NCBI RefSeq assembly: GCF_008692605.1
Contig: NZ_LFCT01000022.1
Span: forward strand, 1-64,000
Direction of reading: 5' to 3'
Source: Sphingobium estronivorans
GTDB lineage: Bacteria > Pseudomonadota > Alphaproteobacteria > Sphingomonadales > Sphingomonadaceae
Length of the DNA: 64,000 nt
In this document: positions 41,491 through 51,526 of the stretch, piece after piece
Layout: each line of letters starts with the position of its first letter
How positions within the stretch are numbered: position 1 is the first letter of the stretch
Translations under genes and position numbers: made by a program
Notes under the pieces: generated by a model
Databases searched by the model: none
Seen by the model: the letters and a program-made list of their open reading frames with translations, nothing else
Told to the model about the DNA's origin: nothing

Positions 41491-41567
41491 GGCGCGTCTC
41501 CTCGCGCGCTATATAGTCAGTAATCGCAGAAAACGCAACCATCGAAGCAAACGAAGCGGGAACAGCA

Positions 41568-43109
41568 CTAGCGGAGCTTGGAAAGCAGACGGCCAGCCGC
41601 ACCATGCTCGGCAGCCAGATTGCGATTATAGCTGAGCGGCATTTTCGGCGATTTCCAACGCAGCGCGTCCATGATCCCGGCGATATCCTCACCGGCCGCG
41701 AACAGGTCATTCGTGATGCCGATACGCGTCGAGTGGGCACTGATCCCCTTGACCCACTGCGCCAGTTCTTCCTTGCTCAGATCCGGCAACAGCCCTGCGT
41801 CCCAGGCACTCTGGACGCGCGCCTTGAAAATATGGGTGACCGCCTGGGGCCGCAGCGCGGCGCTGCCCAGGGTTACGGCCGTCAACGGATCGATGCCCAT
41901 GCGGTGCGAGGCCCTGGCCTCCGGCATCAAACGGGGCAGGCCCCATTGCGAAGCGGCTGCCTGCCGACGCGCCGCGGCCCGCGCCACCGCCGCGTCCTCC
42001 GGTTTCAACGGCTTGATGAACAGCCGCCGAAAGAGCGGCCCCTCCGTGATGTCCGAAACGTCCTGGAGGTCGGCCATCACCCTGATCCAGGCCTTCAACG
42101 CCAGAACGCTCCGCATCGAGAGGAACGCGGTGGCGCCCTCTCCCTGCTGATCCCCTTTGTGACGCGGAATGTGAAGCAACCGGGTGTCGGGATCGCTGGA
42201 CGGTCGGATATGGGCGATGTCAATCGCGACCAGTTCGGAGGCGCGCAGGCCCGTATCGTACGCAACCGACAGCAACGCCCGGTCCCTCAGCCCCTTTTCG
42301 TCGCTGGCGCACCCGTCGAGCAGCGCTTTCAGGCTCATCCCTCGCGCGTCGCCGTCAAAAACGTCGCTGACCGACCCCTTGTAGCGCAACGGTCGCGCCT
42401 GCCGCTGGGCGGTACCCAGTTCGCGGCGCAAGGCCTTGAGTGTCAGCGCGACCAGCTTGTCCTTGGTCGGGTCGGGCAGATCGAACAGCCGGTGGAAGGT
42501 CGCGATCGCCCAGAAGATGCGCGAGAGCGTTGCGGGTTTCGCTTTGGCTGCGCCGCCCTCCCCCGCCGCCCGAGCTTTGAGAAACGCGATCACCGAGGTG
42601 GGCTGCGCCGGCAGCGCGCTGACCCCTAACCCGCGGCATGCCTTGCCAAAGCCCGCCATGTCTGCGAGCAAAGCGCGGACGGTGTTGGTCGCCATGGCGG
42701 CCAGCGTCGCTTCGACCAGATCGAGATTGACGATGGGCCGGCCCGTGGTCGGGAGCATCGCCAGAGCGGCCTCGAACCGCTGGAGCGGGGTGCGTGCCTG
42801 CTCCGCCGCGCGCTCCGCCCTGCGCTGCGCGACATAGTGCTGGCGCGCGCCATAGGCCCAACGCTGGCCCGGCGCCGGCAGCACCACGCTGGTCAGCCGA
42901 GGGCCCGGGGCGATCGCCAGCGGCGCGACCGGGCCAATCCCCGCAGTTGTGTCAGCTTCTTCGATGGCCAAGGTCGTACCATCCGGCTCCGACGCACTGG
43001 CAGCGCGGGTCGTGTGCTCCACCGATGGAACAGGCGTATGATCCGACTCGAAGGACGGATCGAGAAAGGCGCGCAGCCCGCGCAACGGTCGTTTGCCTTC
43101 GCCTGTCAT
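41568..43109 (-). CDS. Tyrosine-type site-specific recombinase/integrase
   Basis: 513 residues. The C-terminal catalytic domain shows Arg289 (YDTGLRASEL), His459 and Arg462 (SAHSTRIG) and the nucleophile Tyr494 (MPLSYNRNLA). A SAM-like core-binding domain occupies ~120-240, preceded by a ~100-residue unusual N-terminal extension. It may resolve plasmid multimers or drive integration. Next to the toxin-antitoxin pair and within reach of the 19-bp inverted repeat. Confidence 0.88.
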   Translation of the reverse strand: MTGEGKRPLRGLRAFLDPSFESDHTPVPSVEHTTRAASASEPDGTTLAIEEADTTAGIGPVAPLAIAPGPRLTSVVLPAPGQRWAYGARQHYVAQRRAERAAEQARTPLQRFEAALAMLPTTGRPIVNLDLVEATLAAMATNTVRALLADMAGFGKACRGLGVSALPAQPTSVIAFLKARAAGEGGAAKAKPATLSRIFWAIATFHRLFDLPDPTKDKLVALTLKALRRELGTAQRQARPLRYKGSVSDVFDGDARGMSLKALLDGCASDEKGLRDRALLSVAYDTGLRASELVAIDIAHIRPSSDPDTRLLHIPRHKGDQQGEGATAFLSMRSVLALKAWIRVMADLQDVSDITEGPLFRRLFIKPLKPEDAAVARAAARRQAAASQWGLPRLMPEARASHRMGIDPLTAVTLGSAALRPQAVTHIFKARVQSAWDAGLLPDLSKEELAQWVKGISAHSTRIGITNDLFAAGEDIAGIMDALRWKSPKMPLSYNRNLAAEHGAAGRLLSKLR

Positions 43110-43339
43110 CCAGTCCGCTCATATTGGTACAAATCGAAGGCAAAATCATAAACCAGACAGCATTTTGGATCAATGATAACTGCCCTTATCACGGGTCCAA
43201 TGTTTCAGATGCCACAGCAGGCTTTCTAAAAGCATCTTTCAGTTTAATTCTTGATGCGCTAGCCTAGAGAAACCGGCTATTTTTCTAATCCGACCGGATG
43301 GGATAAATCACGCAGATTTTGGGGATATTTCGGCGCAGA

Positions 43340-44380
43340 ATGACAGCTACAACCCCTCGCCTTCTCGACCCAGCCTTGCTCCTTGCCTATGCCGACGCGC
43401 AAACCGCGCTCGCACGGGTGGAAGAACGCCTCCGGCTCAGTCCCGTCCGCCTGCCCTGGAAGGCGCGCATGGCTCTGGCCGAGCGCCAAGCCCTTGCCGG
43501 GATCGACGCATATGAACTCCCCGAGGACGCGGTCACGATCGACGGCCGAGGACGAGCCATCACCAGTGCATATGACTTGACCCATTGGAAGCACGCCATC
43601 GGCATGCCGATCACCCTGGATGCACTCATGACCGATCCCTCCGCCCTGCTGGCGTGGCTTGGAGCCGAAACCGGTCTTTCTGACCAGCCTGCCCCAGGCC
43701 GCCGCGAGCCGTGGGAAATGCACCCGGCGATCGAGGCCTGGAGCAAGGCCTGCCAAGCCCTCCCCCCCTCCCCTCCCCTGCTCCATGCCGGCCGGATCGC
43801 CGGGCTCTGGCGGCAGCTTGCGCCCCTTGCCCGCGGTGACCTTGTGGCCAGCTTGCTCATCGGCGACCGTTGGGGTCCGGGGCGCTGGAACGGATCGCAA
43901 GGTGGGCTGACAGCCCTCGGCCTCCAACGCGCTGGTGGTCCCTGGAAGATCGCTTCGGGCCTCGACCTCGACCACCTCTGGCTCGGAGCCATCGTCGCCG
44001 GGGCAAACGCCCATCTCGACCTGGAGGTGCAACTGCGGAGCTATGCGCAGCGGGCCGCTCTCCATCTTGCTGACCGCCGACGGCTCGGACGACTCAAGGA
44101 CGTGATCCAGTTCGCGATGGCCCGTCCCTCCATCACTAGCAGCCAGGTCGCCAAGCGGTTTGGGCTGACTTCCGCCGGGGCGATCAAGCTGCTGGCAACC
44201 GCCGAGGCCGGGGGTCTACTTCTCGAGCGGACCGGTCAGGCGAGCTTTCGCAGCTACACGATTCCGGTCAGCGGGGTAGCCCCCTCCCCCGCCCGATCTC
44301 GGCCGCCGGTCATCGAGCTCTTTGAGCCCACAATTTGGGATGGAGAGGGTGAAAATCACGTCCACTCAGAGCCTCTGTGA
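43340..44380 (+). CDS. DUF1612 / RHE_PE00001-type helix-turn-helix protein
   Basis: 346 residues from ATG 43340. The N-terminal region (LPWKARMALAERQALAGIDA), the central LLHAGRIAGLWRQLAPLARG and GDRWGPGRWNGSQGGLTALG match the DUF1612 family found on rhizobial and sphingomonad plasmids. The C-terminus has a winged HTH (TSSQVAKRFGLTSAGAIKLL). Role unknown; frequent neighbour of replication modules. Divergent from the recombinase. Confidence 0.75.
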   Translation: MTATTPRLLDPALLLAYADAQTALARVEERLRLSPVRLPWKARMALAERQALAGIDAYELPEDAVTIDGRGRAITSAYDLTHWKHAIGMPITLDALMTDPSALLAWLGAETGLSDQPAPGRREPWEMHPAIEAWSKACQALPPSPPLLHAGRIAGLWRQLAPLARGDLVASLLIGDRWGPGRWNGSQGGLTALGLQRAGGPWKIASGLDLDHLWLGAIVAGANAHLDLEVQLRSYAQRAALHLADRRRLGRLKDVIQFAMARPSITSSQVAKRFGLTSAGAIKLLATAEAGGLLLERTGQASFRSYTIPVSGVAPSPARSRPPVIELFEPTIWDGEGENHVHSEPL

Positions 44381-45179
44381 GAGCCAAAACGAGAGCGCCC
44401 TTTACCATTTGACCTGAACGATTTCGATGCGCCCTACGACCCTCTGAGGGCATTTTAGGGATATTTCATGTTTTGTTCGCATTTCGCGCGTCTGAATTGC
44501 ATGAAACTGGGCAGGGATGAGTGCTTGGCAGCCCGGTTCAACTGCGGTTTCGAGAACTTGGGATGATATTCGAGCATTGCATCGTGAGCAGCTTTGAAGA
44601 GGCCGTCAAATTGATGATGTCTCTCGACGAACCTGTTGGGACTGGTGCAGCTTCATAGGTGTGTCCCACCTAGTTTCGGCTAGACCGACTAGCATCGCAT
44701 AGGAATGAATTTCGTCCCCCTCCCCACTTAGCGGGAATGTTCAGCATGCTGTTGCACATCCTCCGACCGCCGATGCTGACTTGCTTCACGCGGTCAGCCC
44801 CTGCAGCACGGAGCGGCGCGTTGATCAACTCAGCAGTGATAACCTGCTTGGCAAATGCAAAGACGTCATGCAGGGGCGGTATATTGCAATCGTCCAAATC
44901 GACTACGCGGTTCCCCAGGCGCGTTCATTGCGTACGCTTTTGGACCACTGATCGGGCCAAATGGGTAACATCCCTGCCGAGCCTCAACCATCGAGAGCGG
45001 CGATGTGAGGGGAAGCGCGAGAGGCTTGATGAAAGTAATCTCTACAAAAAACTCAAACTCAGATCTCAGCGCCGCAGGCGCCACGGTTATGAGATTATGT
45101 AGAAGTTAGAGAGTTAAGAGATGACAGACCTGATGCGAATCGTGCTGACTCCACGATTCGCAGAATTTTGGGTCGGCGC

Positions 45180-45300
45180 GATGGCACGATAGATCATCTG
45201 TGATGGCACGTCCTAAGCGGCGCGATAGCACGATTGGGATTCCATGATAGCACGATTGCCCTAACTCGGAGCCCCGGCACCCTGGCTTTGATAGCACGAT
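45180..45300 (+). repeat. Iterons, consensus GATAGCACGAT, 22-bp phase
   Basis: Copies at 45180 (GATGGCACGAT), 45202 (GATGGCACGTC), 45224, 45246 and 45290 (all GATAGCACGAT). Starts are 22 bp apart, with one degenerate unit at 45268. Regular ~22-bp iterons are the classic binding sites of plasmid Rep proteins; repA is 1.8 kb to the right. Confidence 0.85.
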
Positions 45301-45411
45301 GAAGTCCACCCGTATTCCGGCCGCTATCGTGTCTAAACGCTGACTTTGAATCCATTTTTTCGTGGTTTCGGCAGTTCCCACCATTGCTAAATGTGGGTCG
45401 GGAACGACTCT

Positions 45412-45477
45412 GACGTGCTATCGGGCACAAATTATTCGCCGATCCAAAAATGGTTTGTCCCCGCTCATCGTGCTATC
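45412..45477 (-). repeat. Inverted iterons
   Basis: Opposite-strand copies of the GATAGCACGAT iteron at 45412-45422 (two mismatches) and 45467-45477 (perfect), each followed by GGCAC or GGGCAC. Inverted iterons often serve in handcuffing or rep autoregulation. Confidence 0.7.
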
Positions 45478-46832
45478 AGGCACCCCTTCCGTTTTACTCG
45501 TCAACATCATTTCTTGCGCGTGCTGCTCCCTTTGTCCGGTACGGACAGATCGCATCCGGAGGGTTCCTTCGGCGCCGGTATCGCGAGACGGATACAGCCT
45601 CTCCTCTCCGGCTGTCGGATCGCGGGTCTCTGCGATTACTGGTTGGGTTCTGAATGAGGGCATCAGTCTAATGAGAAACATTCGGTCCGTGAGGTGAATG
45701 TGCTGGAGGCTTACGGAGCATCGATTACCATCAATGGCAGTGTATTCGATGGGCGGCGCAGTGACGCTCGCATTCAGACGCTGTCATACCTGGGCATGTG
45801 CCAGCGCACGTGATGAAGCGAAAGATATGCGTAATGGCCTACTCGTAGGTCTGCCCTCCCCGAGCGCGCATCCATCAGGTTCATTTTTGAGACAAATATG
45901 CATAGTTGGTGATTGAGCGGCCACTCGCTCTACCGGTTTCAAAATGGTCGATCTCACCGAGAGTTCTGTGCTTTAGGGCAGGGCGCTCTCAAGTCAGGAT
46001 GCGGGGGCACTGATTATGCAGCATCGTTCTGTTGGAGCCCCCTGCCCTTTCCGAGAAACTTCGGCAAGAATAACGATCGAGGAGAGAGGCGCTGTCCACA
46101 GTCGACGTGGAACCCACAGCGCCCAGTGAAATCCTCGCGACTAGTTGAGCGCACTCGCCTTGAGGCGGGGATCATCCAGTGCGGTCTTGCCGGCATGTGT
46201 GCAGAAGTTCATTGGGCTACCGCTACCAGCACGAGGGAGAGGCTCGCCAGCTTAGTGCGCAGGCTGGCGTGAAGAGCATCGCACCGCGTCACAAGAGAAC
46301 GGATGCGCTTAGCTGACTTGCTGGTTCAAGTCTTCGCGAGCTCCTGTGCATGAAATGGCCCAGCATCAAACCCTCAAATTTCGAATGAGCGATTTTGGAG
46401 AGAAGCATTCTGTATGGGGGCAACAGCCCATATCAATTAACGCAAACCTTGAAGCGGATCATCCACTGGGCGGCATAGATGGCTTTTGGAGGATCGTGTT
46501 GCCGAAGGCAACATTTCAGATAATTTATTGATAAAAAACGATAATATTGAATTTTGCGCTTTATCGTTCGATTGGGTCATAAATTTGTCAGCTGAGGTGG
46601 CAGATCCTCGGGTATCCGCGATACGCGACTGGACAGAAGTCACTATTTATCTGGCATATCCACGGATATTGCGCACCGATTTCCAAATGGCCTTTCTCGG
46701 AAGCGTCATTGAAACCTCGTTCGTTATTCAAAGCCAGTAAGGGGCAATAACCGAGGGAGGGGAGGGGCATTCAGATTATTCTCTCCGTCGAACTGACTTC
46801 GTCCAAATCTCCAATGGAATCGCACACTCCCC

Positions 46833-46957
46833 CTCGTGCTATCAGGCACCGCCTTGAGAGCGGGGTAAGGGGTACTTTCTCAGAGGACATTGCCGACAGT
46901 TGGGCGTGGAGCGCTAGGGTAAAGTTGGGGTAATGGCGCTATCCGCGATAGCACGAT
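46833..46957. repeat. Outlying iterons next to repA
   Basis: An inverted copy at 46833-46843 (one mismatch) and a direct copy at 46947-46957 (perfect). The latter forms GCTATC-CGC-GATAGC with its left flank. They bracket the origin on the repA side. Confidence 0.7.
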
Positions 46958-47074
46958 AAACCTTGAGCCGAGATCTAACCACGGTTGCCGACAGGCGTCT
47001 TTAAACGGAGAGGGGGAGGGACAATGTCGGTCCGACAGACCGTACCTCTGTCACCTGCTAGCCTTCTAAGTCGG

Positions 47075-48400
47075 TTAGCTACCGGGCAAGGTGTGCTTGT
47101 TCCGCTGGTGATGGCTTTTCATAAAAAAGTAGAAGCGCTTGGAATAATTCGCCGGAATTTCGGTAAGGTTGTTTGCAATATAATTGTCAAACCTTGCCAT
47201 CAGGACGTCGAGGTCCCAGCCTGGGAAATCCCGGCGAATTGCGCTGTAGGTTTCCTGATCGATTACATCTTGTGCTCGGGTTCCGCGGCGCCGGGTCGCC
47301 GGTTTCTCAGATGAACGAGGGGTAGGGGAGGGCGAAAGAGTTTTTGCCCCTTGTGAAGACACGCGAAAGCCATTTGCCGTACTGGCAACCAAGGCTGCCA
47401 TGTCGGCGGGGGAAACGAGATCCTCGGGATCCATCACCGTTTCTGCAAGGCGTTTACCGGAGCTGCGCAGTTGTGTGGCCGGCACAACCTCTCGTTTTAG
47501 TTCAGCCGAGGAAGGGGCTGGCAGAACTTGCTGAGGCTTTGCGCTCCCCTGCCAGTCTTTGCGCATCACCATCCAAAGCTTTGGATTGGCCGACTTCTCC
47601 TCCAGCACTTCGATATGCAGTTCGGGCAGGGCATCTGCACGCGCAATGGCCAGCAGCGACGCCTTGAACTTGGCTGACGTTTGTTCGCTACCACTCTTCT
47701 GAAGAAGTGTGTCGAAACCGATAGTAAAGCCTTCCGAACCATTACCCCCGGCATGCTTGCGCGCAGCTCGATACAGCCAGCGCTCGATCCCGCCCTTGAG
47801 ATCGAAATAAGCCGGATCAACCGACAAGACCGATTTTTGGTCAAGGACGCCGTCGAAGAACCATTTTGCAAGTGTTACTTCGATGCATAGGACTTTATTG
47901 CGTCGCTCGTCGATCAGCTGGGTCCAACTATCGATCCACGAGAAGGTCACTTCCCTGGATTTGCCCTTCGCGCAAATGTTCGTCTTGATTGTCGTGGCCT
48001 GCAGCCGATCGAGCGCGTCGCGCAACCGCTCATAGGCTCTCCCGGATGTATCACGGCGGATCAGCTTCATGATATCCGCAGGATGGACGCGGATCGTGGG
48101 AGACAAGTGGTTCGAGCGCTGTCGCTGCTCGTTCAGATAGGATGCGAAGAAGATCATGATGTCCGCGTCCCATATAGTCGCCATCCCGTAGTGCGGGTTG
48201 GCGGAAACATGGACGCTCACCTGGCCATTAGGACTCAGATATTGGATCGGCTTCACGCGCTTCTTCGCTAGCGAGAAGAACGGGCGTTGCATAGTCTCCT
48301 GATAGTCGCGCAAAGACATGTCCCCGAAGTCCGGCAAGGGCGTGAACATCTCAAAACTGAGCTGTACCTGCCGGCCAAGACTAGGGGGGGATTCCACCAT
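47075..48400 (-). CDS. repA: Plasmid replication initiator RepA
   Basis: 441 residues of the replication initiator A family. SFEMFTPLPDFGDMSLRDYQ and KRVKPIQYLSPNGQVSVHVS, then GMATIWDADIMIFFASYLNE and IERWLYRAARKHAGG, form the paired winged-helix region. The C-terminal ~130 residues are basic and Pro/Ser-rich with a second helical block (RRDFPGWDLDVLMARFDNYI). It should bind the iterons to start replication. An inverted repeat lies 32 nt upstream, and parA-parB lie further upstream in the same direction. Confidence 0.88.
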   Translation of the reverse strand: MVESPPSLGRQVQLSFEMFTPLPDFGDMSLRDYQETMQRPFFSLAKKRVKPIQYLSPNGQVSVHVSANPHYGMATIWDADIMIFFASYLNEQRQRSNHLSPTIRVHPADIMKLIRRDTSGRAYERLRDALDRLQATTIKTNICAKGKSREVTFSWIDSWTQLIDERRNKVLCIEVTLAKWFFDGVLDQKSVLSVDPAYFDLKGGIERWLYRAARKHAGGNGSEGFTIGFDTLLQKSGSEQTSAKFKASLLAIARADALPELHIEVLEEKSANPKLWMVMRKDWQGSAKPQQVLPAPSSAELKREVVPATQLRSSGKRLAETVMDPEDLVSPADMAALVASTANGFRVSSQGAKTLSPSPTPRSSEKPATRRRGTRAQDVIDQETYSAIRRDFPGWDLDVLMARFDNYIANNLTEIPANYSKRFYFFMKSHHQRNKHTLPGS

Positions 48401-48431
48401 TTCCTAAATCGCTCGAACGCTAAAAGCCGCA

Positions 48432-48454
48432 GGATGTTGCTGACGGCAACATCC
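48432..48454. promoter_or_regulatory. Inverted repeat upstream of repA
   Basis: GGATGTTGC (48432-48440), TGACG, GCAACATCC (48446-48454): perfect 9-bp arms between parB and repA, 32 nt before the repA ATG. Candidate operator for repA, attenuator, or ParB-binding centromere site. Confidence 0.6.
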
Positions 48455-48525
48455 GTGCGAACATAATGATTTTAAACGGCAAATTGGCCATTTTGAGCTT
48501 TTGATAATTTGGCGCTGAGCTTGCC

Positions 48526-49560
48526 TCACGCCTTACCCTTTACCCAAATTCTGGAGCGCTCAATGGCAGCCCTTAAACTCTCCATGAGCTCGTCGATCGA
48601 ACTCTCCGAAGGAACAATCTTTATCATCAACTCGCTGGCGCGATCGCGTTCAACCACTCCGAATTCACGGCCTGATTGCGTAAGCAGGCTCTGCTTTTGC
48701 CTCCGTGCCCGGGCCTGCTTATTGTTAGCCGCAGATAGCAACCGCGTTACCACTTCATTGGCCGGAATAATGGGTTCGTCGAAACTCTGCTTGAGGCTCT
48801 GGTCTTCTGCGATCGAGCGGGCAGCATCTTCCATCCGCTGACGCTTTTCATGGTCATCAATCAAGGGCAGGAGTGGCTTGGCGAAATGGAGAGTCAGATC
48901 GCGTGGTGAGCCAAAGGCCGAGACAATCGTCTGCGGCATTTCGGCAAGAGCTATATAACGTGAAAGCGTACCGGGACTCAGCTTCAGTCGCTCGGCCATG
49001 CGACGCTGCACCCCTTCATAATGGGATTTAAGGGCTTCGCGATAATTTGTCGCCCGTTCGTAGTCGGAGATATCTTCCCGTTCCCGGTTTTCGATATCCG
49101 CGACGCGAAACGCGGCCTCGTCGGTGAGGTCTTCAATCGAGGCGTATAGGCTGATCTCGGGATGGTTATTGGCATTGAGCCAAGCTACCGCCCAATGCCG
49201 CCGCGTCCCGGTGATTAGTTCATAGCGCTTTTCGCCGTTCGGCGTCGGACGGACGATGACCGGAATGCGGTTCCCATTTTCAGCGACGAGCGAGTCAATC
49301 AACGTACGTACTCGATCTTCGCTCAGGGCTGAATAGTCCCGTGCGTTGCCCGGCCAGATAGACACTTCATCAGGCTTAAGCGAAATCGCTGGCTTTTTGA
49401 GCATCTTGGCGGCTTCTTCGAAGTTATCGAGCCGCCGCGTCGCGAAATTCATTGATTTGCGGGCGCGGGACGGGGCTGGCCCTTCAGCAGTGGACGTGCT
49501 CTCGCCTTGCTCCGCAGCAGCATTGGCAATGACTTCGTCGAATAACGCGCGCTTGCTCAT
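48526..49560 (-). CDS. parB: Plasmid partition protein ParB
   Basis: 344 residues. The N-terminal ParB/Srx domain includes IPVIVRPTPNGEKRYELITG and TRRHWAVAWL. The HTH region is MAERLKLSPGTLSRYIALAE. It is the CTPase-type DNA-binding partner of ParA. The start overlaps the ParA stop by 4 nt (49557-49560), so the pair is translationally coupled. RepA follows 125 nt downstream. Confidence 0.92.
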   Translation of the reverse strand: MSKRALFDEVIANAAAEQGESTSTAEGPAPSRARKSMNFATRRLDNFEEAAKMLKKPAISLKPDEVSIWPGNARDYSALSEDRVRTLIDSLVAENGNRIPVIVRPTPNGEKRYELITGTRRHWAVAWLNANNHPEISLYASIEDLTDEAAFRVADIENREREDISDYERATNYREALKSHYEGVQRRMAERLKLSPGTLSRYIALAEMPQTIVSAFGSPRDLTLHFAKPLLPLIDDHEKRQRMEDAARSIAEDQSLKQSFDEPIIPANEVVTRLLSAANNKQARARRQKQSLLTQSGREFGVVERDRASELMIKIVPSESSIDELMESLRAAIERSRIWVKGKA

Positions 49561-50759
49561 GCGGCCTCACCATCCAGCATATTTTGATCGCCAAAACCCG
49601 TCAGACTCGTGGAGGGCCATTGTTGCCGGATCACATGAAGGATCTCCGAAAAAACCAGATCGAGGTTGTCTCGGCAACGGGTAAAGGTTTTGTGCGAGGA
49701 AATCGGCTTGTCGGACTCATAGACCGACCGGAACTCCTGTACCGAATTCTTGATTTCTTCAGACGCGAGAATGGGATTGGTCAGCATGTTCGTGCCGCAC
49801 ATCTGCTGCAAAATACGTAGCATACCGGCCTCCCCTTCGGCGGATCGCGAGTAATTAGAGGCAACAACTCGGATAAAGTCGTAATTCACTCCCATGTTAT
49901 ATTCATTCAGAGCTTCCAGCGTGTCGGCAATGTTGGTCATGAAGTGAATTGTCGATAGAAAATCGAGCTGCCGGGCCGGAACCGGGACAACGAGACCGCT
50001 CGCAGCGGCCATAACGTTCATCCCGAGAAATCCCATTGCTGGAGGTGGATCGAGTAGGATCACATCAAATTCGCGGCGAACTTGGCTGATACCGGCCCTG
50101 AGCAAACCGAACCGGCGCATGATCTCTTCGCGCCCTTCCGCGCCTGCGACCATGTGCCACTCGATTTCTCCTAGGCCTAGGCTCGATGGAACGATCTTGG
50201 TCGTTGGCCAAGCCGTATCGCGGATGGTACGGCGAAATTCGCTGAGTGGCGCGGAAGGAGCCAGGAAATGCGCAAGCGTCTCGTCGCTGTCCCAGAGTTC
50301 TTCCTGATCCACGTCGAACAAGGAACTAGTCGAGGCTTGAGGATCGCAATCTACGACGAGTACCCTTAGCCCCTGAAGCGCAAGATAATCGGCCAGATGC
50401 TTGGTGATCGTGCTTTTCCCGACGCCACCCTTGAAGTTCTGAACGGCAAGTACGACCGCAGGCTCTTGTGCCTGCTTTCCCGGAATGATCCCGAGAGCCT
50501 GACGGATGAGCGTGAGATCCTCTAGCGTGTAATAGCGCCGACCGTTGGCGCCAATCTTGGGGGCAGGCAGGCGACCCTTCGCCTCTGCCTTAGCCAACGC
50601 CTCGGGAGTGCGACCGATTAAATCCGCTGCGCGTCCTGGACCAAAGGTCAATTCGAGATTTTTCCGGGCCCGCGGTCGAAAAGCGACCTTCTTCAACTGG
50701 GCACTAAGGGCCTCACCGTTTTCGACCATGGCTTTCAGGTTGGAAACGGTATCAATCAT
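49557..50759 (-). CDS. parA: Plasmid partition ATPase ParA
   Basis: 400 residues. The deviant Walker A KGGVGKST lies near residue 110, with VLVVDCDPQAS and VILLDPPPAMG as the other ATPase motifs. An N-terminal ~100-residue HTH region (LIGRTPEALAKAEAKGRLPA, then RRYYTLEDLTLIRQAL) marks type Ia ParA, which also represses its own promoter. The upstream gap carries two GGTTGYCAATAAA repeats that could be that operator. Confidence 0.94.
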   Translation of the reverse strand: MIDTVSNLKAMVENGEALSAQLKKVAFRPRARKNLELTFGPGRAADLIGRTPEALAKAEAKGRLPAPKIGANGRRYYTLEDLTLIRQALGIIPGKQAQEPAVVLAVQNFKGGVGKSTITKHLADYLALQGLRVLVVDCDPQASTSSLFDVDQEELWDSDETLAHFLAPSAPLSEFRRTIRDTAWPTTKIVPSSLGLGEIEWHMVAGAEGREEIMRRFGLLRAGISQVRREFDVILLDPPPAMGFLGMNVMAAASGLVVPVPARQLDFLSTIHFMTNIADTLEALNEYNMGVNYDFIRVVASNYSRSAEGEAGMLRILQQMCGTNMLTNPILASEEIKNSVQEFRSVYESDKPISSHKTFTRCRDNLDLVFSEILHVIRQQWPSTSLTGFGDQNMLDGEAA

Positions 50760-51526
50760 AAAAGAGCCCCAGCCGAATCATTCGCGAAGTACGGTTGCCA
50801 ATAAAATATGAAGCAGCGCTATGGTTGTCAATAAATTGCCGGTTCAGCAAATTTTTTCCGAACTAGGTTGCGACAGCAGCTTCGAAAATGCTCCTTTGCC
50901 ACGAACCACCCGGATCTGCAGCCACCTCTTCCTCGTACCAAGAACGTGTGAAAGGCAATGAACTGGACTGAGTTCCCGCCTCAATGTGCACACGGCGCGA
51001 AAGGACGGGGACAAATCCCCGCATACTCGTCCCTTGGTCCGCTACAATGCCAAGGTGAGGATGCTTTGCGCGAGTTTGGACCAAGCAACACAGCAGCCCT
51101 GTCACGCAGCGATACGCTGCGGCTCACTTTCGCGAAGAATCCAATTCGCATCTGAAAATCGTTTGACCGATGGCACTTTTCTCCGACCTGATTTCACATC
51201 TCCGGCTCCGCGCCGAATGGTCGATTGGTTATGCGCAGCGCCTCAAGCGCCAGGAATACCCGGTCGCGGCGGTAGCCCATCCGCGCCCCGAGGATATCGG
51301 TGTCGAGCAACCGTTCGATCGCCGCGTTCGCCGACGGAAAATAAACGCCAAGTAGCTCATATGTAGGCTTATCGCAGAAAGCATTAATAAGGAGCTCGCA
51401 GCGCGCTCTTATTAAGGGTTGTTGGTCATTAGCATCGGACCCAGGCACGCGCGAATGGGAGCTGCCACGGTCGCAGCGAGGCCGGACGAGAGAAGAGGGG
51501 GAGGGGCATGGGCAGGAGAAATGCTT
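50760..51526. other. Promoter region of parA with direct repeats; no gene
   Basis: About 770 bp, no convincing gene. GGTTGCCAATAAA (50793-50805) and GGTTGTCAATAAA (50823-50835) are direct repeats 30 bp apart in an AT-rich stretch just upstream of parA, candidates for the ParA operator or a centromere. Short frames further right lack recognisable content. Confidence 0.55.

Larger units (their letters stand above)
44381..47074. other. Gene-poor replication-origin region
   Basis: 2.7 kb with no convincing gene: open frames are short and lack recognisable domains, and the base composition is less GC-rich than the flanks. It contains iterons (45180-45477 and 46833-46957) and an AT-rich stretch around 46505-46600 that could be the unwinding element. 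A frame of 84 codons at 46486-46740 is the only one that looks mildly coding. Most probably the plasmid origin plus decayed DNA. Confidence 0.6.

Noticed and set aside
41868..41884. Another AGGGTTA box resembling the ECF element
   Set aside because: It lies inside the recombinase gene and lacks the second box CGTTA at 14 nt.
44670..45102. Overlapping frames on both strands near 44.7-45.1 kb
   Set aside because: They oppose each other and neither shows a family pattern; possibly decayed DNA.
45180..45300. Regular repeats considered as a CRISPR array
   Set aside because: The repeat is 11 bp at a 22-bp period with no cas genes, which fits iterons.
46486..46740. 84-codon plus-strand frame in the origin region
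   Set aside because: No ribosome site or recognisable domain, and it spans the AT-rich origin stretch; left as non-coding.
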